From Bacteroidota bacterium (GTDB lineage Bacteria > Bacteroidota > Bacteroidia > 2-12-FULL-35-15): 64,000 nt of DNA. Position numbers and translations under genes: made by a program. Below are positions 36,201 through 43,137 of the stretch, in pieces. The notes below the pieces were generated by a model that was not told the DNA's origin, did not search any database, and was given only the letters and a program-made list of their open reading frames with translations. Each line of letters opens with the position of its first letter. Positions within the stretch are counted from its first letter, which is position 1. Location: NCBI GenBank assembly GCA_029237775.1, contig JAQZBR010000002.1, forward strand, positions 558,001 to 622,000, in the 5' to 3' direction.

Positions 36201-37253
36201 ACACAAACTGTTCAGGTAACTGTAAGGCCTGCCCTGAATGTGGTTGCAAGTAACGATGAAAACATCTGTCAGGGTACGAGTGCACTTCTTTCGGCTGTAG
36301 GCTCAGGTGGAGATCTTTCTTATACTTATACATGGACACCGGGCGGAACTGCTTCCACTACATCAAATTTCAGCGTGAGCCCTTCGGTAACCACTACTTA
36401 TACCATTACTTTGACAGATAACTGCACGAGCACTCCTGCAACAGATGTTGTTACGATTACAGTTAAGCCATTACCGGTTGTGAACTTTGCGCCTTCAACC
36501 ACTTCGGGATGTGCCCCACTGTGTGTTAACTTTATGGATCAGAGCATTGGCAATGTTACGGGCTGGAACTGGACGATTGACGGGATAACTTACAATACTC
36601 AAAATCCAACACATTGTTTCACAAGTGCAGGTTCGTATTCTGTAACTTTATCGGATACTGCAGGCGGATGTGAAAGCTCATTGACAATTCCCGATATGAT
36701 CACAGTCAGCTCGATGCCTGAACCTGAATTCACTTACGATCCGCAACCGGCCTCTATTAATTATCCGGAAATACATTTTACCGATCAGTCAACCTATGTA
36801 TCATCCTGGTCATGGAACTTTGGAGATAGTCTTAATGTCAGTGAAAATACAAGCAACGCATCGAGCCCTGATCATACTTATTCAGACGTAGGCCAGTACT
36901 GTGTAAAGCTAATCGTTTATAACACTCCTGCCTGTGTAGACTCGGTAACACATTGTTTGATTATCGAACCCGACTATACATTGTATATCCCTAATGCTTT
37001 CACGCCCAATGGCAGCGGCTTGAATGACGAGTTCTATGTGAAAGGAGAAAACATTCAGTTATTCGACATGCAGATCTACGACAGATGGGGAACACTCCTC
37101 TTCCATACCTCTGATATAAAAGAACATTGGAACGGAAGCTATAAGAATGGAACTGAAGTCGCCCCTGTCGGAGTTTATGTTTACGTTATAAATATCAAAG
37201 ACAAAGTCGGTGAAAAGCATCAATATATCGGGCACGTCACCATTGTGAAATAA
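33288..37253 (+). CDS. Large secreted multidomain protein with gliding-type (CHU_C) C-terminal domain
   Basis: This 1321-aa protein is probably exported by the type IX system and placed at the cell surface. It has a signal peptide (LLILFLLICIPFTDWAQ), an N-terminal domain of about 150 residues (GCLFSQPNPAWFYMQIGTPG), several Ig-like repeats (PVCSGNSLNLTAGAVTGATS, YSWSGPGGFTSALQNP), SprB-type repeats (NATCNGLCDGTASVTATGGS), two PKD-like domains (WSWNFGDSLN, YSDVGQYCVKLIV) and the CHU_C domain YIPNAFTPNGSGLNDEFYVK ... GVYVYVINIKDKVG (last 85 residues), the type B sorting signal. It is rich in Thr/Ser and cysteine. Function is probably adhesion or matrix binding. No PorP/SprF partner gene is adjacent. 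A strong terminator follows. Confidence 0.92.
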   Translation: MKQHKLLILFLLICIPFTDWAQSSNCSGASAFCSGTPITYPASVGAGSAQAGPNYGCLFSQPNPAWFYMQIGTPGNLSITITASPARDIDFILYGPFTSATAPCGSQLTAANTEDCSYAGGTAPEIADITGGMTGEYYLLLLTNYSNQPTNITFSQTGGTGSTNCGVLCDITGLTATPTACVPATNTYSVSGQIVFNAQPTTGTLTVTGSCGGSQTFNAPFTSPLNYNLTGITSNGAACNVTATFSATPSCTMTTPYTAPANCTPCNVTAGSNTPVCSGNSLNLTAGAVTGATSYSWSGPNGFTSAVQNPVINGATAVAGGTYTVTVTTPSATCTGTTTATVNQTPAIPSVSSNSPVCSGNTLNLTTPAIAGATYSWSGPGGFTSALQNPSISPVTNAASGAYSVTVTSNGCTSPAGTASVLINNTPAAPVPSINGSANPAPVCAGATLTLTANNIAGPPTYNWSGPNGYTASVRNPPPILNSTPAMSGTYTLTVTTAQGCVSLPATVSIIVNPVPVAPTANGTIICSGGTATLTATAPGGTYDWYSAATGGTLLGSGATFTTPSLTATTTYYVQSTSNGCTGPRTAVTVTVSPSFSVTTTADDSICAGTSTTLGVISPVGTYTYTWNAPGNPAFSTNASPSVTPASTTTYTVTVADANGCSGSDVVTITVGTPLTLNAAGLPASCFGSCDGSAGVMVAGSFPPYTYSWTNGSTTQLITGLCAGTDSVIVTDLIGCSSGDSVMIQEPTQLTLTTSSVNATCNQADGSASVIASGGVSPYTYQWLPGNFSGATANNITPGSYTITVSDSHNCQSSASVTVNNTPGVVAMVSGFTNATCNGLCDGTASVTATGGSTPYVYSWSNGQTSANTVALCAGTYTCIVSDATGCTSTVTVTITQPSAVFVEPFPPGPTICIGQSATLSASAIGGSPGYTFTWDNQTYTGNPYIVSPTTPGIHTYTVIASDANGCTSPNTQTVQVTVRPALNVVASNDENICQGTSALLSAVGSGGDLSYTYTWTPGGTASTTSNFSVSPSVTTTYTITLTDNCTSTPATDVVTITVKPLPVVNFAPSTTSGCAPLCVNFMDQSIGNVTGWNWTIDGITYNTQNPTHCFTSAGSYSVTLSDTAGGCESSLTIPDMITVSSMPEPEFTYDPQPASINYPEIHFTDQSTYVSSWSWNFGDSLNVSENTSNASSPDHTYSDVGQYCVKLIVYNTPACVDSVTHCLIIEPDYTLYIPNAFTPNGSGLNDEFYVKGENIQLFDMQIYDRWGTLLFHTSDIKEHWNGSYKNGTEVAPVGVYVYVINIKDKVGEKHQYIGHVTIVK

Positions 37254-37261
37254 AAGTTTAT

Positions 37262-37293
37262 AAAAAACCTCAAAGAATACTTTGAGGTTTTTT
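37262..37293 (+). terminator. Strong rho-independent terminator after the adhesin gene
   Basis: AAAAAACCTCAAAG, loop AATA and CTTTGAGGTTTTTT form a perfect 14-bp stem with a T-run, starting 9 nt past the stop codon. Confidence 0.9.
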
Positions 37294-37307
37294 TATAATA
37301 TTTGCAA

Positions 37308-37805
37308 ATGCAGCGGATTGCCCTTCTTTCGGATACACATAATTATCTGGATCCTAAGATCTTTAAATATTTTGAACCTTGTGACCAGATCTGGCATGCC
37401 GGAGACATCGGAACAATTGCAATCGCTGATGAGCTGGCGAAAATAAAGCCTCTTGTTGCCGTATATGGTAATATTGATGGCACTGATGTGAGAAAGGTTC
37501 ATCCCCTCAACCAGCGCTTTATGTGTGAAAAGGTGGATGTTTTTATGACACATATCGGTGGTTACCCCAACCGTTATTCAATGGAAGCCCATCAGGAAAT
37601 AAAGCGAAAATCACCAAACCTGTTTATTTGCGGGCATTCGCATATATTGAAAGTAATGTTTGACCAAACGTACAAGCTTTTACATATTAACCCCGGAGCA
37701 GCCGGCATTCATGGGTTTCATAAGGTGAAAACTATGGTAAGATTTGTTATTGAAGAAGAAAAGATCAGGGACCTTGAGGTTATAGAGCTTGGGCAGCGGG
37801 CATAA
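37308..37805 (+). CDS. Metallophosphoesterase, YfcE/MJ0936 family
   Basis: This 165-aa phosphoesterase has the metal-site motifs in order: ALLSDTHN (D, H), WHAGDIG (GD), AVYGNIDG (GN), FMTHIGGYP, and FICGHSHI (GHSH). It is the small single-domain calcineurin-like family whose members cleave phosphodiesters in vitro. The natural substrate is unknown. The track begins at TTG 37302; the ATG at 37308 gives MQRIALLSDTHN and is preferred. It lies 15 nt past the adhesin terminator. Confidence 0.9.
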   Translation: MQRIALLSDTHNYLDPKIFKYFEPCDQIWHAGDIGTIAIADELAKIKPLVAVYGNIDGTDVRKVHPLNQRFMCEKVDVFMTHIGGYPNRYSMEAHQEIKRKSPNLFICGHSHILKVMFDQTYKLLHINPGAAGIHGFHKVKTMVRFVIEEEKIRDLEVIELGQRA

Positions 37806-37826
37806 TTTTTGTCAAAATTAATTTGG

Positions 37827-37890
37827 TTGTATGTAAAAAAAACTTTGTATTATTGCAGAAGCGATTCCACTGCTGTATTTTCTATACGGC
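37827..37890 (+). promoter_or_regulatory. Candidate rho promoter and leader hairpin
   Basis: TTG (37827-37829) and TATTATTG (37848-37855, one mismatch) are 18 bp apart. GCTGTAT/ATACGGC (37872-37878/37884-37890) follows as a 7-bp stem with one G-U pair. Together they imply a leader of about 145 nt before rho, where autoregulation could act. Confidence 0.35.
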
Positions 37891-38007
37891 AAATCACAAT
37901 CAGATTATTTTACTGAAGAAGAAAAATTAAAAATTCAAAAACCTCTTTATTACCTCCTATCCTATTAAAATCAATCCCAAATTGATCTATTAACCAAATA
38001 AAAAAAT

Positions 38008-39690
38008 ATGTACGACATTATTGAATTGAACAACAAGCTTGTTGGTGAGCTGAAAGAAATTGCAAAAAAACTTGATATTCCTAAATACGAAGCCCTGAAA
38101 AAACAGGACCTTATTTATAAGATCCTTGATCATCAGGCAATAAATCCTGCTGCTGTCGCGGATCACAAGACTGAAGAAACACCTGTTCAAAAAACAGAGA
38201 CAAGGCATGATCATAAACATGACCACCCTGATCATAAACCCCACGAGCACCGTGTTCTTCGTCCACGTAAGCCAAGGCCGGAAAATGAAACTGAGCGTCC
38301 TAAAGTGAAGCAGGAAAATCACGGTATGTTCAATGATGACGACTTCAATGCGCATAACAAAGTAAGCAATACCGCTCCTGAGGAACCAAAAGAGGTCATC
38401 ACGCATGAGCCTCATCCGAATGAAAAGGTTCACGAACCTACTCCGGTTATGAGTGACGGAAATGACAGCTCTTCTCTTGAGCGCAAGGATCAGATGAACC
38501 GTCAGAATCACAACCAGCACAGAAATAATCCGAATCAGCGCAATCAACCGGTAAAGGAAGATCTTTATAATTTTGACGGAATAGTTGTCAGCGAGGGCGT
38601 TCTTGAAACAATGCCTGATGGTTACGGATTCCTTCGTTCTTCTGATTACAATTACCTGAATTCCCCTGATGATATCTATGTATCACAGTCGCAGATAAAA
38701 TTATTCGGTTTAAAAACGGGTGATACGGTTCGCGGAAGCATCCGTCCTCCAAAAGAAGGTGAAAAATATTTCCCTTTAATTAAAGTTGAAAAGATCAATG
38801 GCCGCGACCCGAGCTACGTTCGTGACCGTGTTCCTTTCGAATACCTGACTCCTCTTTTCCCATCAGAGAAATTCAAGCTTACGGGACATACACAATCTAA
38901 CCTGAGTGCCCGTATCTTTGATCTTGTTACTCCTATCGGAAAAGGCCAGCGTGCATTAATTGTTGCACAGCCAAAAACAGGTAAAACTGTTTTATTGAAA
39001 GATATCGCGAATGCAATTGCTGCTAACCATCCTGAAACATACCTGATCATTCTTCTTATCGATGAGCGTCCGGAAGAGGTTACAGATATGGCACGTAGCG
39101 TAAAAGCGGAGGTTATTGCTTCTACTTTTGATGAGCCTGCCGACAGACACGTGAAGATCGCGAACATCGTTCTGGAAAAAGCGAAACGTATGGTTGAGTG
39201 TGGACATGATGTTTGTATCCTCCTGGATTCAATAACGCGTTTAGCACGTGCATACAATACCGTTCAGCCTGCTTCAGGTAAGGTATTATCCGGAGGTGTT
39301 GATGCGAATGCATTACATAAGCCAAAACGTTTCTTCGGTTCTGCCCGTAAGATCGAGAATGGTGGATCACTTACTATCGTAGCGACAGCATTGACTGAAA
39401 CAGGTTCTAAGATGGATGAGGTTATTTTTGAAGAGTTCAAAGGAACAGGTAACTCTGAGATCCAGCTCGACAGAAAGATCGCGAACAAGCGTATTTACCC
39501 TGCTATTGATATTGTTGCTTCCAGCACGAGAAGAGATGATCTGTTGGTGGATAAAGAAACACAGCAGCGTATGTGGATCCTTCGTAAGCATTTATCGGAT
39601 ATGAATCCGGTAGAAGCGATGGACTTCCTGAAAGACAGGATCAAGAACACTCAGACCAACGAGGAGTTTTTGATGTCGATGAACGGATAG
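38008..39690 (+). CDS. rho: Transcription termination factor Rho
   Basis: This 560-aa hexameric RNA-dependent ATPase ends transcription. It has a Rho N-terminal helical domain (about 5-45), a charged His/Asp/Pro/Asn-rich insertion (about 50-190, with [15 protein letters not shown]), the RNA-binding cold-shock domain ([19 protein letters not shown], about 195-262), Walker [16 protein letters not shown] (about 318-330) and Walker [14 protein letters not shown]. The C-terminus has [20 protein letters not shown], the Q/R-loop region. Classical Rho is about 420 aa; the insertion accounts for the extra length and is common in Bacteroidota. Such insertions may add RNA contact or phase behaviour. It is preceded by a 200-bp leader. 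Confidence 0.97.
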   Translation: MYDIIELNNKLVGELKEIAKKLDIPKYEALKKQDLIYKILDHQAINPAAVADHKTEETPVQKTETRHDHKHDHPDHKPHEHRVLRPRKPRPENETERPKVKQENHGMFNDDDFNAHNKVSNTAPEEPKEVITHEPHPNEKVHEPTPVMSDGNDSSSLERKDQMNRQNHNQHRNNPNQRNQPVKEDLYNFDGIVVSEGVLETMPDGYGFLRSSDYNYLNSPDDIYVSQSQIKLFGLKTGDTVRGSIRPPKEGEKYFPLIKVEKINGRDPSYVRDRVPFEYLTPLFPSEKFKLTGHTQSNLSARIFDLVTPIGKGQRALIVAQPKTGKTVLLKDIANAIAANHPETYLIILLIDERPEEVTDMARSVKAEVIASTFDEPADRHVKIANIVLEKAKRMVECGHDVCILLDSITRLARAYNTVQPASGKVLSGGVDANALHKPKRFFGSARKIENGGSLTIVATALTETGSKMDEVIFEEFKGTGNSEIQLDRKIANKRIYPAIDIVASSTRRDDLLVDKETQQRMWILRKHLSDMNPVEAMDFLKDRIKNTQTNEEFLMSMNG

Positions 39691-39730
39691 ATAGTTAATT
39701 GGTCATTAGTTATTGGTTAATTGGGCAGAG

Positions 39731-39782
39731 TGTCAGTTCGAGTTGAGCGCTTTTCGCGCAAAGTATCGAGAACGAGGCGAAG
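39731..39782. repeat. TCAGTTCGAG...TATCGAGAACGAGG intergenic element
   Basis: GTCAGTTCGAGTTGAGCGC is followed by TTTTCGCGCAAAGTATCGAG and AACGAGGCG. GCGC-TTTTC-GCGC forms a small inner hairpin, and the outer GTTC and GAAC-type arms are inverted. It resembles common REP-type intergenic repeats of Bacteroidota. It lies between rho and the DUF4199 gene, inside the ORF track's overlong start. Confidence 0.5.
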
Positions 39783-39859
39783 CAAAAGAAATTCATAATT
39801 TGATCATATTTACGATCTTAATTAATAACATAAAATCCGCGTACATTTTTCATCACAAT

Positions 39860-40369
39860 ATGAAATTATCAATAAGCATCACTGCCGGAGTTATTGCCGG
39901 AATCATTTTATCAGCTACATGGTATGCAATGGCTAAGTCCATGGGCTTTTATGAAGTGAAAGTATACGTTTACCGTAACTATCTGACCTTTCTTTTGATA
40001 CTTATAGGTGTTGTGAGTTGTATCCTTCTTACAAAAAGACAAAACAACGGATATCTCGAATTCAAAGAAGCCCTCAAAACAGGGATGCTCTTCAGCCTGG
40101 TTTTCGCAGTGATCATAGCATGCTTCAATTTTCTTTATTACTCGGTTATTACCCCTGATACAATTGATTACTTCCTAAGCGAAGCTAAAAATCAAATGAT
40201 CGCTGACAAGATAAAAGAAGCAGATTTCCCTAAATACCTCGATCGTGTACGGGCTAATTACGGTTCGTTCAGACTGATCCCTCCCGTATTGTTCTGGGGT
40301 CTTATACTCTCGCTTATCACGGGTGCATTGGCCAAGAAAAAGGAGCCATTTGTTTTCGGAGAGAATTGA
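39860..40369 (+). CDS. DUF4199 membrane protein
   Basis: This 169-aa protein has four predicted spans (SITAGVIAGIILSATWYAMA, YLTFLLILIGVVSCILL, FSLVFAVIIACFNFLYYSV, PPVLFWGLILSLITGAL), with the DUF4199 hallmark of a FKEALKTGMLFSL segment before the third span. The function of this Bacteroidota family is unknown. The ORF track start at 39713 runs through an intergenic repeat. ATG 39860 (MKLSISITAGV) gives the family length. A terminator-like hairpin follows. Confidence 0.87.
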   Translation: MKLSISITAGVIAGIILSATWYAMAKSMGFYEVKVYVYRNYLTFLLILIGVVSCILLTKRQNNGYLEFKEALKTGMLFSLVFAVIIACFNFLYYSVITPDTIDYFLSEAKNQMIADKIKEADFPKYLDRVRANYGSFRLIPPVLFWGLILSLITGALAKKKEPFVFGEN

Positions 40370-40391
40370 TCATTAAGCAATTTACTATGAG

Positions 40392-40425
40392 CACCCCTTC
40401 AGAAATGCTGGGGTGTTTGTTTTTA
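40392..40425 (+). terminator. Terminator-like hairpin after the DUF4199 gene
   Basis: CACCCC-TT-CAG and CTGGGGTG pair with a two-base bulge, followed by TTTGTTTTT. It lies about 22 nt past the stop codon. Confidence 0.6.
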
Positions 40426-40530
40426 TCAGTTTGTGCAGAGCACTCTTCTGAGTGACCTGGCGAAGTATGTCGCACTCACCTTTACACTGCTTAAGCGAAG
40501 CAAGGATTTACAGATTATATAAAACCTCAA

Positions 40531-40563
40531 TTCTAATAGATAATGGAAAATTAGAAATTATCT
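40531..40563 (+). repeat. Interlocked inverted repeats upstream of the RCC1 gene
   Basis: TTCTAAT (40531), AGATAAT (40538), GGAAA, ATTAGAA (40550), ATTATCT (40557) occur in the order a-b-a'-b'. Each pair is a perfect 7-bp complement, allowing either two alternative hairpins or an H-type pseudoknot about 90 nt before the start codon. The rest of the 281-bp gap shows nothing clear. Confidence 0.45.
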
Positions 40564-40650
40564 CTTTGGTATATTAACCCGTTGAAGATTGAAGGCACGT
40601 TTTTTTTATGCACTACCCTACTCCCGGTAATGCTTTAAAAAACAAAGCAA

Positions 40651-43131
40651 ATGAAAAAGCTATACATTCTATTGCTGACCATTTCGTCAGCACTCTTCTA
40701 TTCCGGAAGCTATGCTCAATACAATCGAGCAAATACGAAAAAATCTGTTCCTTATCGGGCGAACTACCAGCGAGTGGCCAGTAACGATTCGCATATTCTT
40801 GAGTTAAGAAGCGGAACTTTGTGGGCATGGGGTACTAATCATTATGGAGAACTGGGTGATGGAACTCTGATTGACAGGTTATCCCCTGTTCAAATAGGAT
40901 CTGATGAGAACTGGATACATGTTTCAGCCAGTTACCGGTTTAGCATGGGAATAAAGTCTGATGGAACACTTTGGGCTTGGGGTGCAAATGATTATGGTCA
41001 ATTAGGCGATGGAACTACCATTTCAAAAAATACCCCTACCCAGATCGGAACTGAAACAAACTGGATCAGTGTAAATACCGGGTCATGGCATACTCTGGCA
41101 ATTAAATCCGATGGAACTTTATGGGCATGGGGTCGAAATCTATACGGAACATTAGGTGACAATACAACAATCGACAAACCGAGTCCTGTTCAAATCGGGA
41201 CTGATCATAATTGGCAAATCACTGCTGCCGGTTCTTCACATAATTTAGCTGTAAGATCTGATGGATCATTATGGGCATGGGGATATAATTTTGGCGGAAG
41301 GCTGGGAGACTCAACAAGTATTACAAGATTAGCTCCTGTTAGAATTGGATCAGAATCAAACTGGGTTTCTGTCACCACAGGAGGAAATCAAAGTTTCGGA
41401 CTAAAAGCTGACGGAACCTTGTGGGCATGGGGAAGTAATGATTTAGGAACTCTTGGAGATGGCACCACCACAGACAAATTGTATCCTATTCAAATAGGAA
41501 CTGACAATACCTGGGTTTGCGTTGAAGCTGGATTCTATCATGCATCTGCAATAAAATCAGATGGAACCAGATGGGCTTGGGGACAAAATTATTATGGACA
41601 GCTAGGTGACGGAACAAATACAGATCGCAATGTTCCTATACAACTCGGAAGCGACAATAATTGGGTCGATGTTAAGGCGGGAGCCTTTCATACTATTGCA
41701 TTGAAATCTGATGGTACTCTATGGGCGAATGGTTTTAACAGTGGTGGAGAGTTAGGGGACGGAACTTACCTTCCACGGAATTATCCCCTACAAACCAGCA
41801 TACCGCTTAATATCTGGCTGGATGTTGAAACAGGATTCAACCATTGTCTTGGGATTAAAACAAATGGTACTCTCTGGGCATGGGGCAAGAACACCAGCGG
41901 AGAACTGGGAAACGGAACAACGATAAGTCAAAATAATCCGGTTCAAATTGGAACTGAAAGCAACTGGATATCTGTGAAGGCAGGTTATAACCACACTCTG
42001 GCTTTAAAAGCGGATGGCACTCTTTGGGCATGGGGTTGGAATATGACTGGCCAGCTGGGAGATGGTACCAATACAACAAAGGTAACTCCGGTTCAAATCG
42101 GACCAGATAATAAGTGGGTTAGTATTGCTGCAGGTTTTAGTCATAGCCTTGCACTAAAATCTGATGGAACTCTCTATGCCTGGGGATTTAATGACTTTGG
42201 CCAATTAGGAGATGGATCAGCGGTAACACAAAATGCTCCTGTTCAAGTTGGTACCCAAAATAACTGGGTAAGTGTATCCGCTGACAATAACAATAGTGCC
42301 GGGATAAAATCTGACGGAACTTTATGGACATGGGGAGATGGAGCTAATGGACAACTCGGTGACGGGGCTAACTACAGGAGATACAGTCCTGTACAGGTTG
42401 GTTATAATAATAATTGGATCTGCTGTTCCCCGGGAGCCGCACATGCATTAGGATTACAATCTGATGGGACATTATGGAGCTGGGGCTGGAATTCTTATGG
42501 ACAATTAGGGGACAGTACAACTGTCAGCGCAAATATTCCATTACCAATTGGAACAGATAAAAATTGGATAAAAATTACTGCTGGGAATTATCACAGCCAT
42601 GCTATAAAGACCGATGGTTCTCAGTGGGCTTGGGGTGGAAATACTGAAGGGGAATTTGGCAATGGAACTAATGTAAATCAGAATTATCCGGAATTCATTG
42701 GTAGCAGCGAATGGGTAGAACTTAGTTCCATGGGTATGTTCATAACGGGATTAAAAGCAGATAGAAATTCATTCTGTGGTTCAGGATATAACTTTTATGG
42801 ACAATTAGGAAAAGGCGATACTACAAATACCAATAGTTTTATTTGTATTTCAAACAATTCATCATCTACAGGGATGGAACAAACAGTTTCAGAAGAAAAT
42901 AATTTATTTGTTATTTTTCCTAACCCTTCACCAGGTTCAATCAATATCAGATCATCTATAGAAGGCCTCTACTCTCTCTACAATGAATTAGGAGAACGCA
43001 TAAGATCATTCCAGCTAAATTCAACAAATGAATTCACTGCCAATATCGAAGGTCTGAGCAATGGTATTTATTTTATCAACGGAGGTGCCGGAAATAAAAT
43101 AGAAAATAAAAAAATAATTATAACCCGATAG
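40651..43131 (+). CDS. Secreted RCC1-repeat double propeller with T9SS type A sorting domain
   Basis: This 826-aa protein has a signal peptide (LYILLLTISSALFYSGSYAQ), then 14 tandem RCC1-type repeats of about 47 residues, each with a core like SDGTLWAWGANDYGQLGDGT and NWISVNTGSWHTLAIK. Fourteen equals two 7-bladed propellers. Repeat 14 (GSGYNFYGQLGKGD) is diverged. The last roughly 75 residues are a type A Por sorting domain, IFPNPSPGSINIRSSIEGLY to FINGG..NKKIIITR, so it should be exported by T9SS and anchored or released. RCC1 propellers serve as protein- or ligand-binding platforms; the target is unknown. It converges on the phosphatase gene with a 6-nt gap. Confidence 0.92.
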   Translation: MKKLYILLLTISSALFYSGSYAQYNRANTKKSVPYRANYQRVASNDSHILELRSGTLWAWGTNHYGELGDGTLIDRLSPVQIGSDENWIHVSASYRFSMGIKSDGTLWAWGANDYGQLGDGTTISKNTPTQIGTETNWISVNTGSWHTLAIKSDGTLWAWGRNLYGTLGDNTTIDKPSPVQIGTDHNWQITAAGSSHNLAVRSDGSLWAWGYNFGGRLGDSTSITRLAPVRIGSESNWVSVTTGGNQSFGLKADGTLWAWGSNDLGTLGDGTTTDKLYPIQIGTDNTWVCVEAGFYHASAIKSDGTRWAWGQNYYGQLGDGTNTDRNVPIQLGSDNNWVDVKAGAFHTIALKSDGTLWANGFNSGGELGDGTYLPRNYPLQTSIPLNIWLDVETGFNHCLGIKTNGTLWAWGKNTSGELGNGTTISQNNPVQIGTESNWISVKAGYNHTLALKADGTLWAWGWNMTGQLGDGTNTTKVTPVQIGPDNKWVSIAAGFSHSLALKSDGTLYAWGFNDFGQLGDGSAVTQNAPVQVGTQNNWVSVSADNNNSAGIKSDGTLWTWGDGANGQLGDGANYRRYSPVQVGYNNNWICCSPGAAHALGLQSDGTLWSWGWNSYGQLGDSTTVSANIPLPIGTDKNWIKITAGNYHSHAIKTDGSQWAWGGNTEGEFGNGTNVNQNYPEFIGSSEWVELSSMGMFITGLKADRNSFCGSGYNFYGQLGKGDTTNTNSFICISNNSSSTGMEQTVSEENNLFVIFPNPSPGSINIRSSIEGLYSLYNELGERIRSFQLNSTNEFTANIEGLSNGIYFINGGAGNKIENKKIIITR

Positions 43132-43137
43132 ATCTCT

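Noticed and set aside
39713-39859. Long N-terminus of the DUF4199 ORF
   Set aside because: It is encoded by an intergenic repeat and contains no family residues.
40651-43131. Regular repeats suggesting a CRISPR array
   Set aside because: The period is about 141 bp of coding sequence with varied DNA; it is the RCC1 protein repeat.
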